From contig NZ_CANNCR010000015.1 of the NCBI RefSeq assembly GCF_947503125.1, positions 1-64,000 on the forward strand: a DNA stretch of 64,000 bases, read 5' to 3'. The notes beneath the pieces were generated by a model. It searched no databases. It saw only the letters and a program-made list of their open reading frames with translations, and was not told where the DNA came from. The translations under genes were made by a program, and so were the position numbers. The DNA is from an uncultured Metabacillus sp. Lineage in GTDB: Bacteria; Bacillota; Bacilli; Bacillales; Bacillaceae. Shown one piece after another: positions 37,131 through 45,689 of the stretch (position 1 is the stretch's first letter; every line of letters starts with the position of its first letter).

Positions 37131-38072
37131 TTATAAACCGATTGAATTTTTTCTCGTTCGTTTTATTTCGACTTTACTTAAGTATTTTGAGTTAGAAAAA
37201 GTAAATAAAATTAATGCACTCCAAATAAATGAAAAGGTAATGATTTCAATTGTAGAAAATGGTTCCTTGTATAAAACGATCCCAATGATCAAGGTTATCG
37301 TTGGTGAAATATACTGTAAAACTCCGATCATGAACAATGGAATGCGCTGCGCCCCACTCGCAAATAGCAATAAAGGAAGTGCTGTTGCAATCCCAGCTCC
37401 AACCAATAACACATTTGTCGTTATATCAAATGCAAAAAACTCTGATTTCCCGCTACTAAAGATCAACCATAAATAATAGGCTGCAATCGGAGTAACAACC
37501 AATGTTTCGAAGGTTAACCCGATGGAAGGACAAAGCTTTGTCATCTTTTTTGTCAATCCATACAAACCAAAGCTTAATGCTAACGTAATTGCAATCCAGG
37601 GAACCTGACCATAATGGAGAGTCATGATCATGACACCGATGGCGGCAATAAGAAAAGAGACCTTTTGTAAAAGATTTAGCCTTTCCTTAAAAAAGATCAT
37701 TCCTAATAGCACACTGATTAAAGGATTTATGTAGTATCCTAGGCTTGCCTCGATCATATTGTCATGATTAACAGACCATATATAAACAAACCAATTAATG
37801 CTTATTAGCAATGATGACAATAATAAGGAAATAAATAACAGTGGCTGTTTTATAATTCTTTTGCTTGCATCCATTACATTTTTCCACTCTTTATTAAAGG
37901 AAAGCACTACGACCATAAACATAAACGACCAGAAAATTCGATGTGCTAAAATTTCTTCTGCTGAAACATGTTCGATCATTTTCCAATATAAAGGCAAAAT
38001 ACCCCAAAGAAAATAAGAGCCTGCGGTATAAATAAGACCTAATTTGTATGTATTCACTGCTGACGTATCCAT
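37131..38072 (-). CDS. rarD: EamA/RarD-type membrane transporter (YojE-like)
   Basis: A 313-aa DMT-superfamily protein with ten predicted membrane helices in two EamA halves. The N-terminal GLIYTAGSYFLWGILPLYWKMI and the stretch ASLGYYINPLISVLLGM are typical of RarD. The substrate is unknown; relatives export small metabolites. B. subtilis yojE lies at the equivalent spot. It starts the run rarD-87 aa-yojF-bshB2. Confidence 0.88.
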   Translation of the reverse strand: MDTSAVNTYKLGLIYTAGSYFLWGILPLYWKMIEHVSAEEILAHRIFWSFMFMVVVLSFNKEWKNVMDASKRIIKQPLLFISLLLSSLLISINWFVYIWSVNHDNMIEASLGYYINPLISVLLGMIFFKERLNLLQKVSFLIAAIGVMIMTLHYGQVPWIAITLALSFGLYGLTKKMTKLCPSIGLTFETLVVTPIAAYYLWLIFSSGKSEFFAFDITTNVLLVGAGIATALPLLLFASGAQRIPLFMIGVLQYISPTITLIIGIVLYKEPFSTIEIITFSFIWSALILFTFSNSKYLSKVEIKRTRKNSIGL

Positions 38073-38212
38073 CTTAAAACCTCACTCCTTATTCACCTAA
38101 TGACCATTATAAACATTAAGCTTCATGTCCTACAACATATACGCCTTACTAACCTATTTATAAACTAATGCATATCATGATACTGACTATTTCTAGGTAA
38201 GGATGTGGAAGG

Positions 38213-38668
38213 ATGTTTCCTTGGAATAAACAATTTCCATTTGACCAAACAGGTTTTACCCAGCATTTTAATAAAATGAATCCAAAGGAAGTTGAAAATT
38301 ATATACAGTCAGTTATGAAAAACGTATTTGGGGGAGATTTCTCACAACAATTTCCTTTTCAAGGAGAACTTTTGCAAAAAAATAAGAATGAAAGGTCATC
38401 AAAGCAAGATTCTCCCGAAATATTTGAAACGAATGATTATATTTATGTTAAACTCCCCGTCTCAGAGGAGGAAATTGGGAAATTAAAACTACAGCACACC
38501 CGTCACCAGTTTATTGTCCAACACCAATCTGAAGAAACGAAGCATATGCTGCCTGCTCCTGTTAAACGGAAAGGGACAAAAGCAAGGTATACCGATGGCT
38601 TTCTTGAAATCCAATTTATTAAACTTCAGGAAGAAAGTATCTCTGAGGTTGCCATTTCGTATGAATGA
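38213..38668 (+). CDS. Hsp20/alpha-crystallin-like spore protein (GerT-like)
   Basis: A 151-aa protein with an aromatic N-terminus (MFPWNKQFPFDQTGF) and a divergent alpha-crystallin domain (about 65-150, EIFETNDYIYVKLPVSEEEIG to GFLEIQF). It resembles GerT-type Bacillus proteins linked to germination and the spore coat more than classical Hsp20; B. subtilis yocM is another candidate relative. A hairpin with GGGTCTGACC follows. The ATG follows AAGGATGTGGAAGG. Confidence 0.6.
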   Translation: MFPWNKQFPFDQTGFTQHFNKMNPKEVENYIQSVMKNVFGGDFSQQFPFQGELLQKNKNERSSKQDSPEIFETNDYIYVKLPVSEEEIGKLKLQHTRHQFIVQHQSEETKHMLPAPVKRKGTKARYTDGFLEIQFIKLQEESISEVAISYE

Positions 38669-38674
38669 GGTAAA

Positions 38675-38758
38675 GAGGGTGTCGTATAAAAAACAGGGTC
38701 TGACCCCAGTTAAACACAATTTCTCGATGTGTTTGTCTGAGAGGACAGACCCTCTTTT
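38675..38758 (+). terminator. GGGTCTGACC repeat serving as terminator
   Basis: AGAGGGT near 38675 can pair with ACCCTCT near 38749-38755, and an inner AGGGTCTGACC copy (38695-38705) mirrors CAGACCC. It ends in a run of eight Ts. A further member of the window's hairpin family. Confidence 0.6.
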
Positions 38759-38760
38759 TT

Positions 38761-38982
38761 TTAATATGGAAAACCCCCACCATAAGGAGGGTAGCCATAT
38801 CCATATCCATATCCATATTTTCCATATGGTGAGCCTCCATATGGAAAATATGGGTAAAATGGTGGTCTTGGTCTAAAAATGGCACTTCCGACTAATCCAC
38901 CAAGAAATCCGCCTATAAACGGTCCTCCAAAAAAGAAACGACCGTCTGGGTAAGGTCTATTGCGCATCATATAAGGTGACAT
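38761..38982 (-). CDS. Gly/Tyr/Pro-rich small protein, probable spore surface protein
   Basis: A 73-aa protein: a short basic N-terminus, a Gly-rich hydrophobic stretch (FIGGFLGGLVGSAIF), then a tail of Tyr, Gly and Pro (YGKYGYGYGYGYPPYGG). The composition is typical of Bacillus coat or spore-surface proteins. The GYGY tract is encoded by a perfect 4x hexanucleotide repeat (38795-38818). It is convergent with the GerT-like gene, sharing the terminator area. Confidence 0.72.
   Translation of the reverse strand: MSPYMMRNRPYPDGRFFFGGPFIGGFLGGLVGSAIFRPRPPFYPYFPYGGSPYGKYGYGYGYGYPPYGGGFPY
38795..38818. repeat. 4x CCATAT microsatellite inside the Gly/Tyr-rich gene
   Basis: Four perfect tandem CCATAT copies. 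On the coding strand they encode alternating Tyr-Gly, so changes in copy number keep the frame. Confidence 0.95.
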
Positions 38983-39099
38983 TATTTACCTCCTCGAATA
39001 TTTACCTACACTAAAAAGTATTCAAAGAAGTAAACATTGGAGTGGGCTAATAACTACCTTTTAGGTAATTTGCTTAATTTTCTCAAATAGACTTGCAGC

Positions 39100-39840
39100 T
39101 TACTCTTCATAAATCATCTTTTTAGTCATTCCGCCGTCTATGACAAGATTAGTACCTGTTATAAAATCATTGTCCTCCATTGTTAAATATAAGCAGGCTC
39201 TTGCAATATCTGACGGTTTTCCGACTCGTTTAGAAAAATGCTGCAAATGATCAATATCACGCAAAGATTCATAATCACCCGTTTCAATCCAACCAGGTGA
39301 AATTACATTCACTTGGATGTGATCTTCTCCTAAAGAGGCTGCTAGGGCGTGGGTTAAAGCCACGATACCACCCTTTGCTGCCGCATAAGCCTCAGAGTTT
39401 TTTTCCGACATGATTGCCCTTGTCGAGGCAATATTAATAATTTTTCCACCCTTAGGATTACGTTTCATTTCTTTTGCCGCTTCCCGAGATGCAAACATGA
39501 CACTTGTTAAATTCGTTGCAATGACTTTGTCCCACTCTTCAACAGTTATTTTATATGGAGATACCCATTTTGAAATCCCTGCATTATTAATTAAAATATC
39601 AATTGAATGGTATCGTTTTTTTGTTTCCTTCATGAGGTATTCGATTTCTGTGAGTTTAGAAACATCGGTTTTTATAAAGTAAACTTGCAAATTTTGGGCA
39701 TGACATTCGTCTTCAAGCTTTCTACCAGCCTCTTTATCAACATCTGCAATAACAACGTTGTATCCCTTTATTGCATATTGTAACACAATCTCTTTGCCTA
39801 TCCCTTTTGACCCTCCTGTAACGATTACGGTTTCTGTCAT
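39100..39840 (-). CDS. short-chain dehydrogenase/reductase
   Basis: A 246-aa classical SDR. The NAD(P)-binding TGGSKGIGKEI is at residues 8-18, NNAG follows at about 87-90, and the catalytic YAAAKGG is at about 150-156 with an upstream Ser (IASTRAIM). The C-terminus NLVIDGGMT is typical. The substrate is unknown. It begins 4 nt after the HxlR regulator gene, so they form one operon, which suggests induction by electrophiles or quinones. Confidence 0.9.
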   Translation of the reverse strand: MTETVIVTGGSKGIGKEIVLQYAIKGYNVVIADVDKEAGRKLEDECHAQNLQVYFIKTDVSKLTEIEYLMKETKKRYHSIDILINNAGISKWVSPYKITVEEWDKVIATNLTSVMFASREAAKEMKRNPKGGKIINIASTRAIMSEKNSEAYAAAKGGIVALTHALAASLGEDHIQVNVISPGWIETGDYESLRDIDHLQHFSKRVGKPSDIARACLYLTMEDNDFITGTNLVIDGGMTKKMIYEE

Positions 39841-39844
39841 TTAT

Positions 39845-40165
39845 TTAATCCTCCTCAGGAACACAATATCTGTTAGCCCAGATACCAACTTCTCGCACAA
39901 CACCTTCCAGGCATTTTCCCTTTTTAGTTAATTGGTAAATTACTTTTATTGGGGTTTCATCGATAACAATTCTTTCTAAAAGCCCTTCATTTTCCAATTC
40001 CTTTAGACGTTCAGATAACATCTTTTGACTAATACTAGGGATAATGTCTGTCAAATCCTTAAATCTTTTAGGTCCATCTAATAAAACATGAATGATAATT
40101 CCAATCCAGCGTTTACCTAAAAGACGAAAAGCTGATTCCATCTTTGGACAAAGATTGATTGACAT
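39845..40165 (-). CDS. yodB: HxlR-type redox-sensing regulator (YodB-like)
   Basis: A 106-aa HxlR repressor. Cys6 in the start MSINLCPKMESAF corresponds to the conserved sensing cysteine of B. subtilis YodB, which is released from DNA by diamide and quinones; a second Cys sits near the C-terminus (NRYCVPEED). The core LGKRWIGIIIHVLLDGPKRFKDL forms the winged HTH. It is divergent from yodC, a known YodB target, with nested palindromes in between, and cotranscribed with an SDR. Confidence 0.92.
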   Translation of the reverse strand: MSINLCPKMESAFRLLGKRWIGIIIHVLLDGPKRFKDLTDIIPSISQKMLSERLKELENEGLLERIVIDETPIKVIYQLTKKGKCLEGVVREVGIWANRYCVPEED

Positions 40166-40227
40166 TTTTATCGCTCCTTGTTTTAATTTCTTGACTCATT
40201 TTATCACATCCATTATGATATGAGAGA

Positions 40228-40267
40228 TACTAAACACTTACGAAAAGTAAGTTTATTACTTTTAGTA
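40228..40267. promoter_or_regulatory. nested palindromes, candidate YodB operator
   Basis: Outer arms TACTAAA (40228-40234) and TTTAGTA (40261-40267) enclose ACTTAC-N5-GTAAGT (40236-40252). TACT-TTT-AGTA at 40257-40267 is a further dyad. HxlR regulators bind TACT/AGTA-type dyads, and the site lies in the yodB-yodC divergent promoter region. Confidence 0.6.
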
Positions 40268-40309
40268 TAAAAGAAAGCTACCATAAATTCAACTAAGGAG
40301 GAAAATACA

Positions 40310-40933
40310 ATGAATACAACATATAAAGCTGATTTATTATCTGTATTTAAAGAACGTGCATCTGTACGCAACTATGATTCAAGTGCTGAAATTTCTAAAG
40401 AAGAATTAACTGAGATTTTAACTTATACAACAAAAGCACCTTCGGCTTGGAATCTCCAGCATTGGCATTTTACTGTATTTAAGAGTAAGGAGTCAAAGGA
40501 AAGATTACTTCCTATTGCTTATAATCAAAGTCAAATTGTTGAATCATCAGCAGTTATTGCGATTTTAGGTGACCTTGAAGCAAACAAAAATACTGATCAA
40601 GTATATGATCCATTAGTAAAAGCAGGCTATATGACTTCAGAAATAAAAGAAACACTAGCAGGGCAAATTGACCGTGCTTATAAAGATAAAGGCTTTGCAA
40701 GAGATGCAGCTTTATCAAATGCTTCTTTAGCTGCAATGCAGTTAATGCTTGTTGCAAAAACGAAAGGGTTTGACTCTTGTGCTATAGGCGGCTTTAATAA
40801 AGATTTATTCATGAAGGAATTCAATATTACAGAAAGGTATGTCCCAATCATGCTGATTTCAATTGGAAAAGCTGTAAAACCAGCTCATCAAAGTAGCAGA
40901 TTAGAATTAGATAGCGTTTCAACATGGTTATAA
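40310..40933 (+). CDS. yodC: nitroreductase YodC
   Basis: A 207-aa FMN-dependent NAD(P)H nitroreductase. RASVRNYDS binds the phosphate of FMN, TKAPSAWNLQHWHFTVF is nearly the same as B. subtilis YodC, and the C-terminus is SIGKAVKPAHQSSRL...STWL. It is expected to reduce quinones or nitro compounds during disulfide or electrophile stress. AAGGAGG precedes the ATG. A 19-bp terminator follows. Confidence 0.95.
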   Translation: MNTTYKADLLSVFKERASVRNYDSSAEISKEELTEILTYTTKAPSAWNLQHWHFTVFKSKESKERLLPIAYNQSQIVESSAVIAILGDLEANKNTDQVYDPLVKAGYMTSEIKETLAGQIDRAYKDKGFARDAALSNASLAAMQLMLVAKTKGFDSCAIGGFNKDLFMKEFNITERYVPIMLISIGKAVKPAHQSSRLELDSVSTWL

Positions 40934-40945
40934 AATAAGACAAAA

Positions 40946-40989
40946 AGAGGGTGTCTTAAAGTGTATGACCACACTTTGAGACACCCTCT
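40946..40989. terminator. bidirectional terminator between yodC and ctpA
   Basis: AGAGGGTGTCTTAAAGTGT and ACACTTTGAGACACCCTCT form a 19-bp stem with one mismatch and a 6-nt loop. The TTTGAGACA core belongs to the TGTCTCAAA hairpin family. Confidence 0.92.
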
Positions 40990-41001
40990 CTAATTCATTC
41001 A

Positions 41002-42390
41002 TTATTTCAATTCTTCTTTTAACATAGATATAGCTTTTTCTAACTGTGTATCATTTTCTTTTAATTTATTTTGAATTTGTTCCATTATTTTTATGGTAGT
41101 TTCACCGGTTATGTTTCCATCAACCTTTAATTTATTTTGTGTCTGGAATTCTTTAACAGCCTGCACAGTAGTTTCATCAAAATAACCTTCCACACTGTTG
41201 CTAAATCCTAAAGCTTGTAGCATTTGTTGTGCTGCCTTTACTTCTGCTTTGGAATCTCCCTTTTTCAGGACAGTTTCCGGATTTATATACGGAAGATTTG
41301 CATATGCCGGCAGCTCTGCTTTTACCTGTGGTTCGATTCCTTTTTCATGTATCCATGTCCCATCAGGTGTCAGCCATTTTGCTGTTGTAAATTTCACAGA
41401 AGATGAATCCTTAAATGACTGTGCTGTTTGAATTGTACCTTTTCCAAACGTCTTTTCTCCAACTAAAGGAATACCTGCTGATTGATGCAAGGCCGCTGCC
41501 ATGATTTCTCCTGCACTAGCCGTTCCCCCGTCTATTATGACAGTTGTAGGAAGATCTATAAAGGTATCGTCTTCCGCTTTATATACTTCTCTAGATCCAT
41601 CACTATTTTCTACTTGTAAAATATTTTTGCCTTTTGGCAGGAAGAGATCTGACATTGCTAATGCTTGATCCATTAATCCACCAGGATTTTGCCGTAAGTC
41701 AATGATTAGTCCTTCAACATTTTTATTCTGAAGGTCTGATAGAGCATTGGCTAATTCTTCCCCTGTTGACTCAGAGAATTTCGTAATTTGAATTTTACCG
41801 ATATTTCCTTCTATGACCTCGGAGTAAACTGTTTCTAACGGAATCGTATCACGAGTTATTGTAAAGTTAAGTTCACCAACGCCAGCTCGTTGCACAACCA
41901 GGTTAACCTTTGTTCCCTTTTTACCTCTGATTTTCATGACTGCTTCATTAACTGAAAGACCTTCCATTGATTCATCATTCACTTTTAAGATAATGTCTTT
42001 GGGCTTAATTCCAGCTTTTTCGGCTGGGGATCCTTTAATTGGTGAAACAATCATGATGCTTCCATTACTTTCTTGCACTTCGGCACCGATTCCTTCAAAA
42101 GAAGAGGATATATTTTCGTTAAAGCTTTTTGCTTCTTCAACATCCATATAAACAGTATATGGGTCTTCAAGGGATTCAACCATCCCCTTGATAGCTCCTT
42201 CTACAAGCTTATCAGTATCGACGTCCTTGTAATAACCTTCTTGTAAAATGTCATATGTTGCTCGTAATTTTTGGAAAGGATCACCATTATCGCCACCTGC
42301 AATTACTCTTAGCTGTACAGCACTGTATGTAATTGCTGATGCAAAGATGGCTGTAACGATTATCCAAATAATAAATCTGCTTTTTTTCAC
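41002..42390 (-). CDS. ctpA: carboxyl-terminal processing serine protease (CtpA)
   Basis: A 462-aa S41 protease. A signal anchor (about 7-27) places it outside the membrane. A PDZ domain spans about 90-175, the protease core about 180-360 with Ser292 (GGTASAGEI) and Lys317 (FGKGT), the usual 25 residues apart, and a C-terminal peptidoglycan-binding domain about 385-445. B. subtilis ctpA lies at the same place. It has its own terminator. Confidence 0.95.
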   Translation of the reverse strand: MKKSRFIIWIIVTAIFASAITYSAVQLRVIAGGDNGDPFQKLRATYDILQEGYYKDVDTDKLVEGAIKGMVESLEDPYTVYMDVEEAKSFNENISSSFEGIGAEVQESNGSIMIVSPIKGSPAEKAGIKPKDIILKVNDESMEGLSVNEAVMKIRGKKGTKVNLVVQRAGVGELNFTITRDTIPLETVYSEVIEGNIGKIQITKFSESTGEELANALSDLQNKNVEGLIIDLRQNPGGLMDQALAMSDLFLPKGKNILQVENSDGSREVYKAEDDTFIDLPTTVIIDGGTASAGEIMAAALHQSAGIPLVGEKTFGKGTIQTAQSFKDSSSVKFTTAKWLTPDGTWIHEKGIEPQVKAELPAYANLPYINPETVLKKGDSKAEVKAAQQMLQALGFSNSVEGYFDETTVQAVKEFQTQNKLKVDGNITGETTIKIMEQIQNKLKENDTQLEKAISMLKEELK

Positions 42391-42684
42391 GTACCACTCA
42401 CACCACCTTTATGTATGTACCTATTATGTCTAAGCAAATTTCATACGTCAACTAATATGGAAAAGATTAATTGTTACGAATTTTAGAAAGGCTTTAACAC
42501 AGTTTTTTTAAGTTAGTGAATTCTAATTTACAAAAATGGAGATTCCCTACTTTTTAACTAGAACATTTTGAATTCTATTGAATAGTAATAATATTGTTTT
42601 TTATATTCGACAAATTGTACGATACTTTTTTATTAGTTAATTGTAAAGTTTATTACACGAATGTAAATTTAGGAGGTAGATAGG

Positions 42685-42957
42685 ATGCAACTTGCTGATT
42701 ACATTGGAAAATCTGATTTAGAAATCATTCATTTTGTCTTTTCATTAATTAAAGACATTGATTATAAAATTAAGAACAAAACATTTTTTTATAAAAATCA
42801 GGTGATTCATTATATAAATGAGCATGTCGATCATTTTATTAGCCGATTACATGTCAGATGTTCATTACAAAGGATTTACAGGGCTGAGATTCAGCAAATG
42901 ATAACGCCTAAACTAAAGAACATTTTTGAAAGACATCCCCTTTTAAGCTGTGTCTAA
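42685..42957 (+). CDS. small protein of unknown function
   Basis: A 90-aa basic, mostly helical protein rich in Ile, Phe and His (MQLADYIGKSDLEII... HPLLSCV), with two Cys. TTAGGAGG precedes the ATG. No membrane segment is convincing and no family is recognised. It lies 58 nt upstream of the yodH-like gene on the same strand and may be cotranscribed with it. About 290 nt of AT-rich DNA without a gene separates it from ctpA. Confidence 0.62.
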   Translation: MQLADYIGKSDLEIIHFVFSLIKDIDYKIKNKTFFYKNQVIHYINEHVDHFISRLHVRCSLQRIYRAEIQQMITPKLKNIFERHPLLSCV

Positions 42958-43015
42958 CACCTGGCAATCAGTTCTCGCATAGCTTAGCTTAGAGAACTGA
43001 TTGGAGGAAGAATAG

Positions 43016-43732
43016 GTGAATTATTTAAAAATGCTGTCTTTGTTAGGCATTGGCGGTGCACATCCTGGCGGTCTTTCATTAACTAAAAAAATCTTTGAAA
43101 GTGAACAAATCCCTTTAAATAGAATTATTCTTGATGCCGGCTGCGGTACAGGACAAACCGCAAGCTACCTTTATCAATTAGGTTACCCTATTACAGGATT
43201 AGACTTTGATCCCCAAATGATTCAACATGCAAAAAAGAGAAATCAACAATTAAACATTGAGATTCCTTACTTAAATGAAGACCTTTCACATACATCTCTG
43301 CCTGCTAATACGTTTGATCTTATTTTATCTGAATCCGTCTTAAATTTCACATCACTTCCTGACACTTTGTCTGAAATTTCAAGGATTTTGAAGCAAAATG
43401 GTCTAGTTATTGCCATTGAAATGATCCGCAAGGCACCGCTATCATCAGATGAAGAAGACGAACTGAAAGCATTCTATGGTTGTAACGGAATCTTTTCTGT
43501 TAGTGAATGGGAAAAACAATTCACCCAAAATGGATTTACTATTTATAAAGTGTTAAATGAGGAAGATTTGATCCTTCAAGATATGGGTGAACCCTCAACA
43601 GAATTTTCTCCTGTTGAGGCATTACCAGACGATGCCTTTACGCTTCTTTCTGAACATGAAAAAATTTCAAATAAGTATGGAAATAAACTAACCTTTTCTG
43701 TTTTCTTTGCCCGCAAGACAATCCTAAAATGA
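43016..43732 (+). CDS. yodH: class I SAM-dependent methyltransferase (YodH-like)
   Basis: A 238-aa methyltransferase. SAM motif I is ILDAGCGTGQTASYL, motif II GLDFDPQMI, and the DLILSESVLNF region follows. The N-terminal GIGGAHPGG is a family-specific feature. The substrate is unknown. GTG start with GGAGG 8 nt upstream. Position between ctpA and yodI matches B. subtilis yodH. Confidence 0.88.
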   Translation: MNYLKMLSLLGIGGAHPGGLSLTKKIFESEQIPLNRIILDAGCGTGQTASYLYQLGYPITGLDFDPQMIQHAKKRNQQLNIEIPYLNEDLSHTSLPANTFDLILSESVLNFTSLPDTLSEISRILKQNGLVIAIEMIRKAPLSSDEEDELKAFYGCNGIFSVSEWEKQFTQNGFTIYKVLNEEDLILQDMGEPSTEFSPVEALPDDAFTLLSEHEKISNKYGNKLTFSVFFARKTILK

Positions 43733-43833
43733 CATCTTAGCTAAAATAAAATGAATGGAGCTAGTATTTCCGTACAGTCCTTCCCCGTCATTTCTCATAG
43801 TATATGATAAATGAACGGAAGGAGGGAAAAGTC

Positions 43834-44082
43834 ATGTCACAACATTATTATCATTTATGCTGTCGATATAATGGAAAAGTTGTTCGTATTCATGAAAGAA
43901 ATGGTCGTGTTCATGTCGGAAGAATTTGTCGTGTTACTCAGAATAAAGTTTTTATCGAGCCGATTAGACAAAGAGGCGGATATGGACTCGGTTTTTACGG
44001 AGGGTATGGCTATGGTTACCCATATGGAATTGGCTTAGGTTTTATAACTGGTATTGCTTTAGCAGGCTTATTTTTTTGGTAA
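43834..44082 (+). CDS. yodI: YodI-like small protein, possible spore coat
   Basis: An 82-aa protein: an N-terminal SH3-like segment (YHLCCRYNGKVVRIHERNGR), then Gly/Tyr-rich repeats (YGGYGYGYPYGIG) and a hydrophobic C-terminus that could be a membrane anchor. The ATG at 43834 follows GGAGG; an ATG at 43804 is less well placed. It resembles B. subtilis YodI, of unknown function, in the same order. Confidence 0.78.
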   Translation: MSQHYYHLCCRYNGKVVRIHERNGRVHVGRICRVTQNKVFIEPIRQRGGYGLGFYGGYGYGYPYGIGLGFITGIALAGLFFW

Positions 44083-44105
44083 TAATCACTTATTTTATGA
44101 ACATT

Positions 44106-44136
44106 GGGGCTGGCTCAAAACAAAAGGGCTAGCCCC
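44106..44136. terminator. bidirectional terminator between yodI and mug
   Basis: GGGGCTGG near 44106 pairs with CTAGCCCC near 44129-44136. Its loop contains CTCAAAAC, as in the GGCTGTCTCAAA family. Confidence 0.7.
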
Positions 44137-44181
44137 CAAACAAATGATAGTAAACCGTTTGTTTGATGACTAAAGCCCATT

Positions 44182-44700
44182 TTACCATGGATGATGGAAA
44201 ATTTTATGAACTTGACGATAGATTGAAATAATCGTTTCTAGATCCATTCTAACTAAGCCGCTTGACGATGGTGCGACAAAATCAATCACACCATCTATCA
44301 CACTTTGTTCTTGTTTTCCCCATTCAGCCTTTTTTTGTTGACTGTATTGTAGATAGACACCTTTTCCTACAAAAAAGGCAACTTTAGGGCGATATTTAGA
44401 GATTTTTCTTCTTAAAATATCTCTCCCTATTTGATACTCTTCACGTGTAATTTCATCTGCTGCTTTCGTTGGCCGCGCTACAATATTCGTAAACCCAATT
44501 CCTTGTTTTATTAACGAGGCATCTTCTTCTGGTTTAAACTGACGGTCTGTGATCTCTGCCATAAAAAGGATTTTCCAAAAACGATTGTTCTTATTAGCGT
44601 AATGATGACCTGTTTCACCAGAAACAAGACTCGGATTAAAGCCGATGAAAAGAATATCTAAATCCTTTTTAAGGATATCCATTTTGTTGTCCATAATCAT
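44182..44700 (-). CDS. mug: mismatch-specific uracil/thymine-DNA glycosylase (Mug-type)
   Basis: About 172 aa, UDG family 2. The N-terminal DILFIGFNPSLVSGETGHHYANKNNRFWKIL has the Mug GxNPS active-site motif, and GFTNIVARPTKAADEIT follows. It removes uracil or thymine from G:U/G:T mismatches. Several start codons lie in a row (TTG 44706, GTG 44703, ATG 44700, ATG 44694); the ATG at 44700 or 44694 is likely. It overlaps or abuts the end of yodJ, so the pair is cotranscribed. Confidence 0.87.
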   Translation of the reverse strand: MIMDNKMDILKKDLDILFIGFNPSLVSGETGHHYANKNNRFWKILFMAEITDRQFKPEEDASLIKQGIGFTNIVARPTKAADEITREEYQIGRDILRRKISKYRPKVAFFVGKGVYLQYSQQKKAEWGKQEQSVIDGVIDFVAPSSSGLVRMDLETIISIYRQVHKIFHHPW

Positions 44701-44707
44701 CACCAAA

Positions 44708-45541
44708 TCAAATCTTTTTCACCTTTTCGAAATATTCTTCTAACGTAAGATCATTCTCATAGATGACTGACGCCTTTTCCTTTCCAACATAACGTATATG
44801 CCATGGTTCATATTGATAACCGGTAATTGACTCTTTCCCTTTAGGATAACGGATAATAAAGCCTGCTTTGTGAGCATTTTCTTTCACCCATTTTCCCTCT
44901 TTAGTTTCACCAAATTCTTCTGTTATTTCGAAGTTAACACTTCTGCTTGATACATCCATTGCCAACCCGGTTTGATGCTCACTCTGACCGGGTAAAGCCA
45001 CAGCCTGCAACGCCTTTTCTTCACCTTTATTTTCTTTTTCAACATTAAAGATCCCCTGCTGTCTTGAATAAGATCTAAATCCAGATACAGCAAGCAATTC
45101 AATTCCATCTTGTTCAGCAAGAACGAATAATTCTTCTAATGCCTTTGCCGCTTCTTCTCTCAAATAACGCTGAGGTACATCTGCGTCACCAAAGGAAAAT
45201 TCTACATTAGGAACAACTAAGTCAGCTGGCTCATATGATTCAAGTAAACTGAACTCTTTATTTACCATGACGAGAATGTTTGTTGGATTTTCAATAATTT
45301 TATTCCCATTTGCTTGTTTTACAACATTAAAATATTGTGACTCTAATAAGAAATCTTCATTTATTTGCTCTTCAATTTGTTCAATATTTTGCTCAATATT
45401 GTTTTTTTGTCCAGATTGTTTAATATCCTGCCCCTCATGTTCTCCGCTAAAAGAAATTCCTTTAGGTAATGAAAAACTCATACACGCAGTTAATGTTACA
45501 CTAAGCAGCAAAATAATGGCTATTTTTACATAAACATACAT
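44708..45541 (-). CDS. yodJ: VanY-family D-alanyl-D-alanine carboxypeptidase lipoprotein (YodJ-like)
   Basis: A 277-aa peptidoglycan carboxypeptidase. A lipobox LTAC at residues 17-20 predicts lipoprotein anchoring. The zinc catalytic motifs are SGFRSYSRQQ, PGQSEHQTGLAMDVS (His and Asp ligands) and EPWHIRYVG. It trims the terminal D-Ala of stem peptides. B. subtilis yodJ lies beside deoD as here. The 330 nt upstream contains the structured element at 45690-45850. Confidence 0.93.
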   Translation of the reverse strand: MYVYVKIAIILLLSVTLTACMSFSLPKGISFSGEHEGQDIKQSGQKNNIEQNIEQIEEQINEDFLLESQYFNVVKQANGNKIIENPTNILVMVNKEFSLLESYEPADLVVPNVEFSFGDADVPQRYLREEAAKALEELFVLAEQDGIELLAVSGFRSYSRQQGIFNVEKENKGEEKALQAVALPGQSEHQTGLAMDVSSRSVNFEITEEFGETKEGKWVKENAHKAGFIIRYPKGKESITGYQYEPWHIRYVGKEKASVIYENDLTLEEYFEKVKKI

Positions 45542-45689
45542 TTTATCACCCTATCTACGATCAATAACATTCATATTTTATCATTAATTGTCACCCGAAA
45601 TAAATGATTATAAGCTCCTACTCTCATCCTTCCCTTTATACCCAGAGATACAAACGTACTTTTTGCTCCAGTTAGTAAAATTATATAGA

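Noticed and set aside
38514-38876. 120-codon + strand frame overlapping the GerT-like gene and its downstream repeat
   Set aside because: Runs in another frame through the GerT-like C-terminus and the CCATAT repeat, giving an artificial HIHIHIH stretch.
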